A stretch of DNA of 33,731 nucleotides from Kitasatospora sp. CB01950 (GCF_001905465.1 NZ_LISX01000017.1:93016-126746), one strand, 5' to 3'. Positions 15,226 to 23,388 are shown, numbered from the stretch's first letter. The notes: generated from the letters alone by a model not told the origin. Numbers and translations are program-made.

Positions 15226-15834
15226 TCAGCCGGTCGGGCCCGCACCGGTGCCGACGCCGCCGCCCTGGCCGCCGCCGCGGCCGCCGAAGCCGCCCGCGCC
15301 GCCCTCGGTGAGCTGGGTGGCGCTGTAGGAGCCGTCGGCGCCCTTGCTGCCCAGCACCGTGACGCTCTGGCCGGGCTGGAGGTCGCCGACCTTGCCCTCC
15401 TTGGTGGTGGTGACCTTGGTGGAGTCGCCGGTGGTGACCTTGACGGTGTTCCCGTTGGCGTCGGTCAGGTAGACGGTGTCGCCGTCCACCGACTTGACGG
15501 TGCCACGGGTGAAGCCGCCGCCGGGGAACTGGCCGCCGCCCTGCTGGCCGTTCTGGCCGCCGCCGTAGCCGCCCTGGCCGGTGCCGCGGCGGCCGCTCTG
15601 CTGGCCGTTCTGCCCGCCTGGGTACTGCTGGCCGCCGGAGGCGCGGGTGCCGCCGTTGGCGGGCCCGTTGTCCTTCTGGTACCAGACGCCGCCCGCGAAG
15701 GACAGCACGGCGATCAGGCCGCCGGCCAGCGCCAGGGTGGGCCAGGGGAGCTTGCGGCGGGGCGGCGCGGCCAGCTCGGCGGTGATGTCGCGGGCGTCCG
15801 GCGCGGTGGCCAGCAGCTCCTGCTCGTCCGACAT
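15226..15834 (-). CDS. Gly-rich single-helix membrane protein with DUF5666-like domain
   Basis: A 202-residue protein. The cytoplasmic N-terminus (about 1-30) leads to one membrane helix (about 32-50, LALAGGLIAVLSFAGGVWY). A Gly/Gln-rich low-complexity region follows (about 58-108). A small beta domain at about 109-175 reads GTVKSVDGDTVYLTDANGNTVKVTT and LQPGQSVTVLGS, like the DUF5666 OB-type fold, and the tail is Gly-rich. The ribosome-binding site AAGGAG overlaps the TAG stop of the permease gene, so it belongs to the same operon. A role as an extracytoplasmic accessory of the transporter is inferred from position only. Confidence 0.85.
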   Translation of the reverse strand: MSDEQELLATAPDARDITAELAAPPRRKLPWPTLALAGGLIAVLSFAGGVWYQKDNGPANGGTRASGGQQYPGGQNGQQSGRRGTGQGGYGGGQNGQQGGGQFPGGGFTRGTVKSVDGDTVYLTDANGNTVKVTTGDSTKVTTTKEGKVGDLQPGQSVTVLGSKGADGSYSATQLTEGGAGGFGGRGGGQGGGVGTGAGPTG

Positions 15835-15847
15835 GAAAGGGCTCCTT

Positions 15848-17050
15848 CTACTCGTGCCGGAGGGCGTCGATGGGGCGCAGCGAGGCGGCCCGGTTGGCGG
15901 GGTAGCTGCCGAAGAACAGGCCGATGGCGACGGCGATGGCGAACGCGCCGAGCACCGACTCGGGGATGACCACGGGTTTGATGCCGACCACCGAGAAGTG
16001 CGAGCCGACGATTCCGGCGAGCACGCCGAGGCCGGCGCCGATCACGGACAGCAGGGTGGACTCGGCGAGGAACTGGCCGAGGATGACGGCGCGGGGCGCG
16101 CCGAGCGCCTTGCGGATGCCGATCTCCCTGGTCCGCTCGGTGACGGTGACCAGCATGATGTTGGTGATGCCGATGCCGCCGACCAGCAGCGAGATCGCGG
16201 CGACCGCGCCGAGCAGCACCGTGAAGGTCTTGGTGGTGGACTCGCGGGCGCTGAGCAGCGAGGTCTGGTTGCTGATCCGGAAGTCGACCTTGGTGGGGTC
16301 CTTGAGGGCGTGGGTGCCCATCAGGATCCGGGTGATGTCGGACTGCGCCTCGGTGGTGGTGTCGGCGGAGGACGCCTGCACCAGGATCTGGTTGACCGAG
16401 CCGAAGCCGGTGAACGCGTTCTGCACGGTCGGCAGCGGGGCGATCACCACGTCGTCGGGGTCGTTGAAGCCGGTGGAGCCCTTGGCGGTGAGCACGCCGG
16501 TGACGGTGAACGGGGTGCCGCCGATGGTGATCCTCTTGCCGATCGGGTCCTCGGCGGCGAACAGCTCCTTGGCGGTGGTCGAGCCGAGCACGGCGACCTT
16601 GCGGGAGTTGAGCACGTCGTCGGCGGAGAAGTAGTCGCCCTCGGCGATCTTCTGGTTGGCCGTCTCGAAGTACGCCGGGTAGGTGCCGACGATCTGGCCG
16701 GGCTGGTACGAGATGTTGCCGTACAGCGCGGTGCCGCTGGTGGTGACCACCGGGGCGACGGACTTGACGGCCGGGGCGTCGGTGGCCGAGGCCAGTGCCT
16801 CGGCGTCCTCCACGGTGAGCTTCTTGGCGGCGGTGGCGGAGCCGCGGGAGGCCGCGGAGGAGACGGTCAGCGAGTTGGTGCCGAGCGAGGTGATGGACTC
16901 CTTCACCGCCACCGAGGAGCCGTTGCCGACGGCGAGCAGCAGGATCACCGAGGCGACGCCGATCAGCACGCCGAGCATGGTGAGGGCGGAGCGGACCTTG
17001 TTGGCGGCCAGGCCGCCGACCGCGAAGCGGATCATCTGCCAGGCGATCAC
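15848..17050 (-). CDS. MacB-type ABC transporter permease
   Basis: A 400-residue permease with the MacB/FtsX topology. TM1 lies at about 19-42. A large extracytoplasmic domain spans about 45-270, and three C-terminal helices follow. Family signatures are VRSALTMLGVLIGVASVILLLAVGNG at the N-terminus, IGITNIMLVTVTERTREIGIRKALGA and a final NRAASLRPIDALRHE. These systems are mechanotransmission transporters that expel peptides, lipids or antibiotics from the outer leaflet or periplasm rather than pumping across the membrane. The GTG at 17050 overlaps the ATPase stop (GTGA), which argues for translational coupling and for this start. An ATG 15 bases downstream is the alternative. Confidence 0.93.
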   Translation of the reverse strand: MIAWQMIRFAVGGLAANKVRSALTMLGVLIGVASVILLLAVGNGSSVAVKESITSLGTNSLTVSSAASRGSATAAKKLTVEDAEALASATDAPAVKSVAPVVTTSGTALYGNISYQPGQIVGTYPAYFETANQKIAEGDYFSADDVLNSRKVAVLGSTTAKELFAAEDPIGKRITIGGTPFTVTGVLTAKGSTGFNDPDDVVIAPLPTVQNAFTGFGSVNQILVQASSADTTTEAQSDITRILMGTHALKDPTKVDFRISNQTSLLSARESTTKTFTVLLGAVAAISLLVGGIGITNIMLVTVTERTREIGIRKALGAPRAVILGQFLAESTLLSVIGAGLGVLAGIVGSHFSVVGIKPVVIPESVLGAFAIAVAIGLFFGSYPANRAASLRPIDALRHE

Positions 17051-17820
17051 GCGACCACCTCCGCGGCCAGGGCGGGGGGCGGTGCGTCGACCGGCGTCTG
17101 CCGGACGTCGGAGACGATCGCACCGTCGACCAGCCGGACGACCCGCTTGGCGTGCCGGGCCACCTCGTCCTCGTGGGTGATCATCACGACGGTGCGGCCG
17201 CGCGCGTTGAGGCCGTCGATGAGGCCCAGCACCTCCTCGGTGGAGCGGCTGTCGAGGTTGCCGGTGGGCTCGTCGGCGAGCAGCATCGCGGGGGCGGTGA
17301 CCAGGGCGCGGGCCACCGCGACGCGCTGCTGCTGGCCGCCGGAGAGCTGGTTGGGCTTGTGGCCGGCCCGGTCGGCGAGGCCGACCAGGGTGAGCGCGGC
17401 CATCGCCCGGCGGCGGCGTTCGGCGGCCCGGACGCCCGCGTAGGCGAGCGGCAGTTCGACCTGGGCGAGCGCGGTGGTGCGCGGGACCAGGTTGAACGAC
17501 TGGAACACGAAGCCGATCTTGCGGTTGCGCACCAGGGCGAGCTGGCCCTCGTCGAGGTGGCCGACGTCGGTGCCGTCCAGCAGGTAGCGGCCGGCGGTGG
17601 GCACGTCCAGGCAGCCGAGGATGTTCATCAGGGTGGACTTGCCGGAGCCGGAGGAGCCCATCACGGCCACGTAGTCGCCCTCGGCGACGTCCAGGTCGAC
17701 GCCGTGCGGAGTGCCGTCCGGGCCGTCGGGGCCGCGCAGGGCGTGCACGACGGCGTCGCCGTGGCCGTAGGACTTGGTGACCCGGCGGATCTGGATCACC
17801 GGGGGCTTGCCGGTGCTCAT
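17047..17820 (-). CDS. MacB-type ABC transporter ATPase
   Basis: A 257-residue ATPase of the LolD/MacB class. It has Walker A GSSGSGKST, Q-loop FVFQSFNLVPRTT, signature LSGGQQQRVAVARAL, Walker B AMLLADEPTGNLDS and H-loop VVMITHEDEVA. It drives the permease encoded next, with overlapping start and stop on both sides. Between the usual strands HALRG and VDLDV there is an extra Pro/Gly/Asp-rich insertion (PDGPDGTPHG), which most relatives lack; it should form a surface loop. ATG at 17820 overlaps the adaptor stop (ATGA). Confidence 0.95.
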   Translation of the reverse strand: MSTGKPPVIQIRRVTKSYGHGDAVVHALRGPDGPDGTPHGVDLDVAEGDYVAVMGSSGSGKSTLMNILGCLDVPTAGRYLLDGTDVGHLDEGQLALVRNRKIGFVFQSFNLVPRTTALAQVELPLAYAGVRAAERRRRAMAALTLVGLADRAGHKPNQLSGGQQQRVAVARALVTAPAMLLADEPTGNLDSRSTEEVLGLIDGLNARGRTVVMITHEDEVARHAKRVVRLVDGAIVSDVRQTPVDAPPPALAAEVVA

Positions 17821-19238
17821 CCGCGCGAACCCCCGCCGCCGTTGCCGCTGTTGCCGCCGCTGCGGCCGCCGCCATTGCCGCCACCGCCGAAGCCGCCCGC
17901 CGCACCGCCGCCCAGGCCGCCGGCGCCGCCCGTGCCGGGGAACTGGCCGGACGGGAAGCCGTTGCCGGTGCCCGCGGTGGTGGCGGTCAGTTCGACCTTC
18001 TCGCCCTCGGTGAGGCCGTCGGTGACCTGCGCGGTGGTGTCGCCCTCGATGCCGACGCCCACCTGCACGCGTTCGGTGCTGCCGTCCTCGTGCACCACGG
18101 TCGCGGTGCGGGTGGAGCCGGTGCCCTGGAGGGCCGCGGTGGGCACCGACAGGGCGTTCTCGGCGGAGCCGGTGACCACCGAGATGGTGGCGCTCAGCCC
18201 GGTGCGCAGCGCGGAGGTGTCGCCGCCGATCTGCAGCGTCGCGCCGTACTGCACGGCGCCGTTGGTGGAGCTGGACGGCAGCGAGCTGACCGAGAGCACG
18301 GTGGCGTCGAGCTTGGTGTCGGACTGCGCGTTCAGGGTGACGGTGGCGGTCTGGCCCTTCTTCAGCTTCAGCGAGTCCAGCTCGGAGAAGTTCGCGGTGA
18401 CCTCCATCCCGGAGGGGTTGGTCAGCACGATGAACCCGGTCGGGGTGGTGCTAGAACTGCCGCTGCCAGTACTGGACTTGGCGGTCGTCGAGGAGCCGCT
18501 GCCGGAGCCGGACGATCCGCTGCCGGAGCCGGAGACGGTGTCGCCGGCCTTGGCGGAGACCGAGGCGACGGTGCCGTCGGTGGTGGCGGTCAGGGTGGTG
18601 CCGGTCAGCGCGGCCTTGGCGTTGGTCAGCGTGGTCTGCGCGTTGTCGACCTGCTGCTGGGCCTGGGCGACCTGCGCCTGGTCGACCTTCACGGTGGTCG
18701 TGGTGGTCGGCTGCGGGGTGCTCGCGGCGGCGGACCCGCCGGAGTTGCCGCGGCTGCCCGAACCACCGCTGCCCGAACCGCCGCTGGCCGAACCGCCGCT
18801 GCCGGAGCCCGAGTTGGCCGAGCCGGGGACGGTCGTGGTGACCGTCTCGCCGGCCTCGGCCTTGTTCAGGTTGGCCTGGGCGGCGGTCAGCGCGGACTGC
18901 GCCTGGTCGACCTGCTGCTGGGCGGTGGTGGTGTCGACGGTGGCGAGCACCTGGCCCTTCTTCACCGTGTCGCCGACCGCCACCTTCACAGCGGTCAGCC
19001 GGCCGCCGGTGGTGAAGTCCTGCCCGGCGTCGGAGGGAGAGAACAGCGTGCCCGATCCGGACACGGTGGCCTGGACCGTGCCCTTGGCGACCGTGACCGT
19101 GCGGACCTTGGAGCCGGTGGCGGCCTTGCCGGTCCCGCCGTCCAGGGTGGTGTACGCCAGCGCGGCCCCGCCCAGCAGGGCCACGCCGAGCGCGGAGTTG
19201 ACGAGGACGGCACCACGCCGTCGCGGAAGCACCTTCAT
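17817..19238 (-). CDS. MacA/HlyD-type adaptor (membrane fusion protein)
   Basis: A 473-residue anchored adaptor. One N-terminal helix (about 11-31) is followed by a lipoyl-like half (VTVAKGTVQATVSGSGTL, VKVAVGDTVKKGQVLATVD) and a coiled-coil hairpin (QQVDQAQSALTAAQANLNKAE and DQAQVAQAQQQVDNAQTTL). The second lipoyl half (GTTLTATTDGTVASVSAKAGDTV) and beta-barrel domains come next, ending in a Gly-rich tail. The hairpin tip is replaced by a long Gly/Ser/Thr low-complexity stretch (about 135-175), and a second Ser/Gly block breaks the second lipoyl half. In Gram-positive bacteria such adaptors pair with MacB-type permeases. First gene of the operon. ATG 19238 has only a weak upstream AAGG. Confidence 0.9.
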   Translation of the reverse strand: MKVLPRRRGAVLVNSALGVALLGGAALAYTTLDGGTGKAATGSKVRTVTVAKGTVQATVSGSGTLFSPSDAGQDFTTGGRLTAVKVAVGDTVKKGQVLATVDTTTAQQQVDQAQSALTAAQANLNKAEAGETVTTTVPGSANSGSGSGGSASGGSGSGGSGSRGNSGGSAAASTPQPTTTTTVKVDQAQVAQAQQQVDNAQTTLTNAKAALTGTTLTATTDGTVASVSAKAGDTVSGSGSGSSGSGSGSSTTAKSSTGSGSSSTTPTGFIVLTNPSGMEVTANFSELDSLKLKKGQTATVTLNAQSDTKLDATVLSVSSLPSSSTNGAVQYGATLQIGGDTSALRTGLSATISVVTGSAENALSVPTAALQGTGSTRTATVVHEDGSTERVQVGVGIEGDTTAQVTDGLTEGEKVELTATTAGTGNGFPSGQFPGTGGAGGLGGGAAGGFGGGGNGGGRSGGNSGNGGGGSRG

Positions 19239-19343
19239 GGCGCAGAAGCATCGCCTTGGGCTCTTGCGCCGCCCTGTGCGGATGCTGGACGCCCGCTGGG
19301 ACCAGCGATCCGGACGAATCGGTGCGCACCACCCGCCGCTGGG

Positions 19344-19361
19344 CCGCCGGATCACCGGCGG
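19344..19361 (-). terminator. Possible hairpin terminator after the TrpB2 gene
   Basis: CCGCCGG and CCGGCGG pair around ATCA, about 120 bases beyond the trpB2-like stop and 106 bases before the adaptor start. The stem is short (7 bp) and has no U-tract. Confidence 0.35.
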
Positions 19362-19381
19362 ACCACCAGCTCTTGACCGGG

Positions 19382-19399
19382 CTCCCAGAATCCTCCCAG
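19382..19399. repeat. Direct repeat with 11-base phasing upstream of the adaptor gene
   Basis: CTCCCAG occurs at 19382-19388 and 19393-19399, exactly 11 bases apart (CTGGGAG on the coding strand), about 145 bases upstream of the adaptor start. This spacing is typical of OmpR-type response-regulator sites. Link to the regulator at 14312-15073 is inference. Confidence 0.4.
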
Positions 19400-19426
19400 C
19401 GAAGTCCCGTCGCGGGTTCACCCGCC

Positions 19427-19486
19427 CGGTGCGTCAGTCGGTGCGTCAGCCGGTGCGTCAGCCGGTGCGTCAGCCGGTGCGTCAGT
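19427..19486. repeat. Five tandem 12-bp repeats across the trpB2-like stop codon
   Basis: The unit CGGTGCGTCAG(C/T) is repeated five times without a gap, followed by a partial copy. The last unit contains the stop codon (19482-19484) of the minus-strand gene. On the coding strand each unit brings TGA in the same frame, so several stop codons follow one another at 12-base intervals. Confidence 0.85.
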
Positions 19487-20771
19487 CGGTCAGCTTCCCG
19501 GCGAAGTGGTCGAGGTAGGCCTGCATGTCGAAGTTCCCGTGCCCGGAGAGCGCGAACACGATCGCCTTCGACTCGCCGGACTCCCGGCAGGCCAGCGCCT
19601 CGTCGATCGCCACCCGCACCGCGTGGGTGGACTCCGGGGCGGGGACGATGCCCTCGGTGCGGGCGAAGGTCACGCCGGCCTCGAAGCAGGCGGTCTGCGG
19701 CACCGCGACGGCCTCCACCAGGCCGAGCTCCTTGAGGTGGCTGACGATCGGCGACATGCCGTGGTAGCGCAGCCCGCCGGCGTGCATCGCGGGCGGGGTG
19801 AAGGCGTGCCCGAGGGTGTGCATCTTCAGCAGCGGGGTGGTGCCGGCGCTGTCGCCGAAGTCGTACTCGTAGCGGCCCTGCGTCAGGGTGGGGCAGGACG
19901 CGGGCTCCACGGCGACCGCCCGGACGGCCCGGCGGCCCGCCAGCTGCTCGCCGAGGAACGGGAAGGCGAGCCCGCCGAAGTTGGAGCCGCCGCCGGCCGC
20001 GCCGATCACCACGTCCGGGTAGTCGTCGATCCGGGCGAACTGGGCGATCGCCTCCTGCCCGATCACGGTCTGGTGCAGCAGCACGTGGTTCAGCACCGAG
20101 CCGAGCGCGTACTTGGCGCCGCCCCCGGCGGCCGCCAGGGACTCCACGGCCTCAGCGATCGCCAGTCCGAGGCTGCCGGGCGTCGCCGGGTCCTCGGCGA
20201 GCGCGGCCCGGCCGGCGGCGGTCAGTTCGGACGGGGAGGCGTGCACGCGGGCGCCGTAGGTCTCCATCAGGGCCCGCCGGTAGGGCTTCTGGTCGTAGGA
20301 GACCCGGACCATGAAGACCTCGCAGTCCAGCTCCAGGAACGAGCAGGCCAGGCCGAGCGCGCTGCCCCACTGCCCGGCGCCGGTCTCGGTGACCAGCCGG
20401 GTCACGCCGGCCCGCTTGTTGTAGTACGCCTGCGCGAGCGCGGTATTGAGCTTGTGCGAGCCGGTCGGGTTGCCGCCCTCGTACTTGTAGTAGATCCGGG
20501 CGGGGGTGCCGAGGGCCCGCTCCAGGCGTTCGGCGCGGACCAGCGGGGCGGGGCGCCAGCGGCGGTACAGGTCGAGGACCGCGCCGGGGATGTCGACCTC
20601 GCGGGGGCCCCCGAGTTCCTGGGCTGCGAGTTCGGCGGGGAACAGCGGGGCGAGGTCCTCCGCGGTGACCGGTTCCTTGGTGCCGGGGTGCAGCATCGGC
20701 GGGACCGGCTCGGGCAGGTCCGGAAGGATGTTGTACCAGGTGGTGGGCGTGGAATCGGTGTGCTGGCTCAA
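19482..20771 (-). CDS. trpB2: TrpB2-type tryptophan synthase beta-like enzyme
   Basis: A 429-residue PLP enzyme of the TrpB2 (long, stand-alone) branch. The PLP lysine is Lys107 in GGNPTGSHKLNTA, the phosphate loop is GAAGGGSNFGG, and the active-site region TETGAGQWGSALG is conserved. TrpB2 proteins convert indole plus serine to tryptophan, and some act with other TrpA forms or on phosphoserine. No trpA, trpC or trpE is nearby, so a salvage role for indole is likely but unproven. The start is a TTG at 20771 with GGGAGAG five bases upstream; the sequence then reads (M)SQHTDSTPTTWYNILPDLPEP, as expected for the family. An upstream extension of the frame lacks coding character. Confidence 0.9.
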   Translation of the reverse strand: MSQHTDSTPTTWYNILPDLPEPVPPMLHPGTKEPVTAEDLAPLFPAELAAQELGGPREVDIPGAVLDLYRRWRPAPLVRAERLERALGTPARIYYKYEGGNPTGSHKLNTALAQAYYNKRAGVTRLVTETGAGQWGSALGLACSFLELDCEVFMVRVSYDQKPYRRALMETYGARVHASPSELTAAGRAALAEDPATPGSLGLAIAEAVESLAAAGGGAKYALGSVLNHVLLHQTVIGQEAIAQFARIDDYPDVVIGAAGGGSNFGGLAFPFLGEQLAGRRAVRAVAVEPASCPTLTQGRYEYDFGDSAGTTPLLKMHTLGHAFTPPAMHAGGLRYHGMSPIVSHLKELGLVEAVAVPQTACFEAGVTFARTEGIVPAPESTHAVRVAIDEALACRESGESKAIVFALSGHGNFDMQAYLDHFAGKLTD

Positions 20772-20822
20772 CGGGCTCTCCCCTGCGGTGCGATCGCTGC
20801 CGCGGGAGTCCTTCCACGCCGA

Positions 20823-20851
20823 GGGGACGGGCAACCGTGCTGCCCGTCCCC
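20823..20851 (-). terminator. Hairpin after hisC-like gene
   Basis: GGGGACGGGCA and TGCCCGTCCCC form an 11-bp stem around a 7-base loop, 16 bases beyond the hisC-like stop and 52 bases before the TTG start of the TrpB2 gene. It may stop the upstream transcript or shape the leader of the downstream one. I found no leader peptide with Trp codons. Confidence 0.6.
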
Positions 20852-20866
20852 CTTCTTGACCTGGCG

Positions 20867-21943
20867 TCAGATCCCCTTGCGGAACGCCTCCGCGGCGCCC
20901 AGGAACAGGTCGTTGCCCTGCACCTCGCCGATCGAGACGCGCACGCCCTCGCCGGGGAACGGGCGGACCACCACGCCGGCCTCGGCGCACGCGGCGGCGA
21001 AGTCCAGGGTGCGCTCGCCGAGCCGCAGCCAGACGAAGTTGGCCTCGGAGGGGACCACCGTCCAGCCCTGGGCGCGCAGCGCAGCGGTCACCCGGGTGCG
21101 CTCGCCGACCAGCGCCTCGACCCGCTCCAGCAGGGCGTCCTCGGCGCGCAGCGAGGCGACCGCGGCGTCCTGGGCGAGCTGGCTGACGCCGAACGGGACG
21201 GCGGTCTTGCGCAGCGCGGTGGCCACCTGCTCGTGGCCGACGGCGAAGCCGACCCGTAGGCCGGCCAGGCCGTACGCCTTGGAGAAGGTGCGCAGCACGC
21301 AGACGTTGGGGCGGTCGCGGTACAGCTCGATGCCGTCCAGGACGTCCTCGTCGCGGATGAACTCGCGGTAGGCCTCGTCGAGGACGATCAGGATGTGCGA
21401 CGGCACGGCGTCCAGGAAGCGGACGAGTTCCTCGCGGTGCAGGGCGGCGCCGGTCGGGTTGTTGGGGTTGCAGACGAAGATCAGCCGGGTCCGGTCGGTG
21501 ATCGCGGCGAGCATCGCGTCGAGGTCGTGGGCCTCGTCGGCGGTGAGCGGGACGGGCACCGGGGTGGCGCCGGCGATCTGCGTGATGATCGGGTAGGCCT
21601 CGAACGAGCGCCAGGCGAACATCACTTCGTCGCCCTCGCCGGCGGTGGCGAGCACCAGGGACTGCGCGACGCCGACCGAGCCGGTGCCGGTGGCGATGTG
21701 CTCGGCGGGGACGCCGAAGCGCTGCGCGAGTTCGGCGGTGAGCGCGCCGACCCCCATGTCCGGGTAGCGGTTGAAGTCGCCGGCGGCGGCGACCGCGGCC
21801 TCCAGCACGCCGGGCAGCGGCGGGTAGGGGTTCTCGTTGGAGGAGAGCTTGTAGGAGTCCGCGCCGGCGGGCTTCCCGGGCTTGTAGCTGGGGATGTCGT
21901 CCAGGCTCGGCCGCAGGCGCGGGCCGTGCTCACGCTGAACCAC
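20867..21943 (-). CDS. hisC: HisC-like aminotransferase (histidinol-phosphate or aromatic)
   Basis: A 358-residue fold-type I PLP aminotransferase. Visible sites are KLSSNENPYPP near the N-terminus, the NPNNPTG loop (about 159-165), DEAYREF with Tyr192, the PLP lysine Lys222 in RTFSKAYGLAGLRVGF, and the C-terminal Arg in VRVSIG. Members act on histidinol phosphate or on aromatic amino acids (the Pat group), and the two are hard to separate from sequence. No other his genes are in view, so an aromatic role alongside the TrpB2 gene is a reasonable alternative. GTG 21943 has GGAG 7 bases upstream. It is transcribed divergently from the LacI-type gene. Confidence 0.85.
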   Translation of the reverse strand: MVQREHGPRLRPSLDDIPSYKPGKPAGADSYKLSSNENPYPPLPGVLEAAVAAAGDFNRYPDMGVGALTAELAQRFGVPAEHIATGTGSVGVAQSLVLATAGEGDEVMFAWRSFEAYPIITQIAGATPVPVPLTADEAHDLDAMLAAITDRTRLIFVCNPNNPTGAALHREELVRFLDAVPSHILIVLDEAYREFIRDEDVLDGIELYRDRPNVCVLRTFSKAYGLAGLRVGFAVGHEQVATALRKTAVPFGVSQLAQDAAVASLRAEDALLERVEALVGERTRVTAALRAQGWTVVPSEANFVWLRLGERTLDFAAACAEAGVVVRPFPGEGVRVSIGEVQGNDLFLGAAEAFRKGI

Positions 21944-22020
21944 GGGGTTCTCCGTTTCTCTTCATCGGCGGCGGGTGCCGATCGGAACCCGGTCGGGTGC
22001 CGTGAACGATACCGACCGCC

Positions 22021-22038
22021 CTCACCCGTGCGGGTGAG
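22021..22038. promoter_or_regulatory. 18-bp operator-like palindrome between hisC and the LacI gene
   Basis: CTCACCCG and CGGGTGAG are separated by TG. On the minus strand a -10-like TATCGT (22006-22011) lies 9 bases downstream, so the palindrome covers the place of the -35 of the hisC-like gene. Binding by the neighbouring LacI-type protein is possible but not shown. Confidence 0.4.
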
Positions 22039-22230
22039 ATGCTCGTCCGGGTTACGGGTGCAGATCAGTCATTCTGTCGGGTTCCTTTGGCACATGTCAG
22101 AGGTAATAAGCCTGGAAAACCGCAGCTGTCGAAGGGTGCACCGGGAGGACGTCCTTGGAGAAACGTATCTTCGACGTTCAGTAGCGAACCGGTCACAGAA
22201 CGCCGCGATGCGCCATACGATCGGTCCGCC

Positions 22231-23388
22231 ATGACAGCAGCAGCCAATCAGAACGGTCGCCGAGCCACCGCCTCACGGCGCCTGGAACGGGCAGGCATCC
22301 GGGACGTCGCGGCGGCCGCCGGAGTCTCCATCACCACGGTCTCGGACGCCCTCAACGGCAAGGGTCGCCTCCCCGACGAGACCCGCAGCCGGGTGCGCGA
22401 GGTCGCCGAGCGCCTCGGCTACCGGCCGTCCGCCGCCGCGCGGACCTTGCGTACCGGCCGGTCCGGCCTGATCGGACTGACCGTCACCACGTACGGCGAA
22501 GAGCCGTTCACGTTCACCGAGTTCGCCTACTTCGCGGAGATGGCGCGGGCCGCCACCAGCGCCGCGCTGGGCCGCGGGTACGCCCTGGTGGTGCTGCCCG
22601 CGTCGTCCCGGCACGACGTGTGGAGCAACATCGCGCTGGACGGCACGGTGGTGATCGATCCGCCCGACCAGGACCCGCTGGTGACCGAGCTGTACCGGTC
22701 CGGTGTGCCGGTGGTCTCCGACGGCAAACCGGGCAACTGCCCGGTCACCGCCTGGGTGGACAACGACCACGAGGCGGCGGTGCTCGGCATCCTGGAGCAC
22801 TTGAGCGAGGCCGGCGCCCGCCGGATCGGCCTGCTCACCGGCACCTCCACCGACACCTACACCCGGCTCTCCACCGAGGCGTACCTCGCCTGGTGCGACC
22901 GGGTCGGCCAGGAGCCGGTGTACGAGGCGTACCCGGCCCACGACCCGGCCGCCGGGGCGGTCGCCGCCGACCGGCTGCTGGCCCGCCCGGACCGGCCCGA
23001 CGCGGTGTACGGGCTGTTCGACCCGAACGGCACCGACCTGCTGGCCGCCGCCCGCCGCTACGGCCTGCGGGTCCCCGACGACCTTCTGCTGGTGTGCTGT
23101 TCGGAGTCCGACGTGTACGCCAACACCGAACCTCCCATCACCACACTGTCGCTGAAACCCCGTCGGATCGGCACCACGGTGGTCAACCTGCTGATCGACG
23201 CGATCGAAGGAGTCGACGCGGGGTCGGGATCGGTGCCCGGGCGGCTGTTCCCGCCGCGCTACCGCACCGCGGGGACGGGCCCGCCGCCCGGCACCCTGAT
23301 GCCCACCGAACTGATCGTGCGGGCCTCCTCGCAGCGCCGCAGCCCGCGCACCACGGTCAGTCCGCCCCGTCCGCCGGGCGAGGTGTGA
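22231..23388 (+). CDS. LacI-family transcriptional regulator
   Basis: A 385-residue repressor-type protein. The N-terminal helix-turn-helix reads IRDVAAAAGVSITTVSDALNGKGRLPDETRSRVREVAERLGYRPS, with a hinge helix around AAARTLRTGRSGLIGL. A periplasmic-binding-protein-like ligand domain follows (about 80-345) with VDNDHEAA and RIGLLTGTST. The N-terminus has about 22 extra polar residues and the C-terminus about 35 disordered Pro/Arg/Ser residues. From memory it resembles the regulator RstP next to hisC and cydA in S. coelicolor. The ATG at 22231 lacks a clear Shine-Dalgarno; TACGAT lies 10 bases upstream. An alternative internal start would truncate the DNA-binding helix, so this start is preferred. 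The effector is unknown. Confidence 0.9.
   Translation: MTAAANQNGRRATASRRLERAGIRDVAAAAGVSITTVSDALNGKGRLPDETRSRVREVAERLGYRPSAAARTLRTGRSGLIGLTVTTYGEEPFTFTEFAYFAEMARAATSAALGRGYALVVLPASSRHDVWSNIALDGTVVIDPPDQDPLVTELYRSGVPVVSDGKPGNCPVTAWVDNDHEAAVLGILEHLSEAGARRIGLLTGTSTDTYTRLSTEAYLAWCDRVGQEPVYEAYPAHDPAAGAVAADRLLARPDRPDAVYGLFDPNGTDLLAAARRYGLRVPDDLLLVCCSESDVYANTEPPITTLSLKPRRIGTTVVNLLIDAIEGVDAGSGSVPGRLFPPRYRTAGTGPPPGTLMPTELIVRASSQRRSPRTTVSPPRPPGEV

Noticed and set aside
19427..19486. CRISPR-like array
   Set aside because: The 12-base units are contiguous without spacers, and no cas genes are near.
20772..20866. Trp attenuator or T-box upstream of the TrpB2 gene
   Set aside because: No leader peptide with Trp codons and no T-box sequence; only a simple hairpin is present.
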